Assembly: GCF_024713975.1 (NCBI RefSeq)
Contig: NC_091094.1
Span: 21,724,501 to 21,788,500, forward strand
Length of the DNA stretch: 64,000 nucleotides
Origin: Paralichthys olivaceus
Taxonomy: Eukaryota > Chordata > Actinopteri > Pleuronectiformes > Paralichthyidae
Reading direction: 5' to 3'
Below the pieces are notes generated by a model. The model made no database searches and was not told the origin of the DNA. It saw nothing but the letters and a program-made list of their open reading frames with translations. Shown in pieces: positions 63,346 to 64,000 of this stretch. The position numbers were made by a program, and so were the translations under genes. Each line of letters begins with the position of its first letter. Position 1 is the first letter of the stretch.

Positions 63346-64000
63346 GTCACTGTCTTTTGGGGACGGCTTGTCCAACTAAGGACAAAAACCATGTCCCCAG
63401 TTCAAAGAAAAGACACATTTTGGGTCAGTGGTTAGGGTTAGTGTGAGTCTCCAGGAAATTACGTGTGTGTAACGTTGAGCTGTGACATCTTTTGTGTATC
63501 ATCTGCCTTATGACAAACATCCTGTCTTGTGGACAAGCTGCTGTTTGTGCTCAAGTTATTGTATTGATGCTAGAAAACCAGTTACTGTGCAGTACAACAC
63601 AGTTATAGTCCATATTTCTGTGGTATTAGACAAACATGAGTATCTGAAGTACAGTACTCATGTGTGGGGCTCAGTGGATATCACTGTTCCGTGGTTGGGG
63701 TACTGTGTTACAATAATTCCTCAGGTTATGAGCAAACAAACAAAAAGGTTTAGTTCTAGCTGGGTATTACTGTTATTATCACTACAGTGTTTTGATTAGT
63801 GAAGTAATTTAATTGGACACAACTTCCAGCTTCCATAAGACAAAGTGGCTCACACAGGTGCTTGTCCTGAAATGCATCCCATTGACTGCCCTCGTCAGTA
63901 AGGACTGAACTTTTCTGTATTTGATTTCAACTTCATATCTTTCCAATTTTCATCATTGTGTAGATGGCGCTCAGATTGTTATTGGTGCTTATACGAGTTC

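Overview
This is a vertebrate nuclear genomic window, almost certainly from a ray-finned fish (teleost, probably percomorph-like). Genes are split by short GT-AG introns, the encoded proteins are clear vertebrate orthologues, and the non-coding DNA carries teleost-type MITEs, long CA/GT microsatellites and fish retroposon tails. No bacterial, viral, CRISPR, tRNA or rRNA feature was seen.

Layout: (1) 411-931, a 27-bp minisatellite. (2) 1317-5272 (+), sec61a1, complete, 12 coding exons, 476 aa. (3) 7259-9898 (+), chchd4/MIA40, complete, 3 exons, 161 aa. (4) 11557-16716 (-), a complete 10-exon netrin of the netrin-4 (beta-netrin) type, 645 aa. (5) 16717-25435, 8.7 kb of intergenic DNA with repeats and no gene I can support. 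(6) 25436-57552 (+), dnah1, axonemal inner-arm dynein heavy chain, reconstructed here as 79 exons, 12,669 nt and 4,222 aa with an unbroken frame. (7) 58560-58868 (+), first coding exon of mapkapk3; its first intron fills the rest of the window.

The genes are not an operon and do not form one pathway. Together they cover ER protein translocation (Sec61 alpha), mitochondrial intermembrane-space oxidative import (Mia40), basement-membrane/guidance signalling (netrin), ciliary motility (dynein) and p38 stress signalling (MK3). In human, SEC61A1, CHCHD4, DNAH1 and MAPKAPK3 all lie on chromosome 3, so the block looks like conserved ancient linkage. NTN4 lies on human chromosome 12, so the netrin here is most simply a second netrin-4-like paralogue.

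No new multi-gene system was found. The most interesting items are: the netrin-4-like paralogue; three evenly spaced TGACGTG (UPR-type) sites ahead of sec61a1; a minisatellite with 54-bp higher-order periodicity; a TTAA-flanked piggyBac-like non-autonomous element with perfect 19-bp ends in dnah1 intron 1; two GC-AG introns, a 30-nt frame-neutral microexon and a G10 coding run in dnah1; and two perfect intronic hairpins. Exon boundaries were set by reading splice sites and phase by hand, with recalled human relatives as a guide. No alignment was run.
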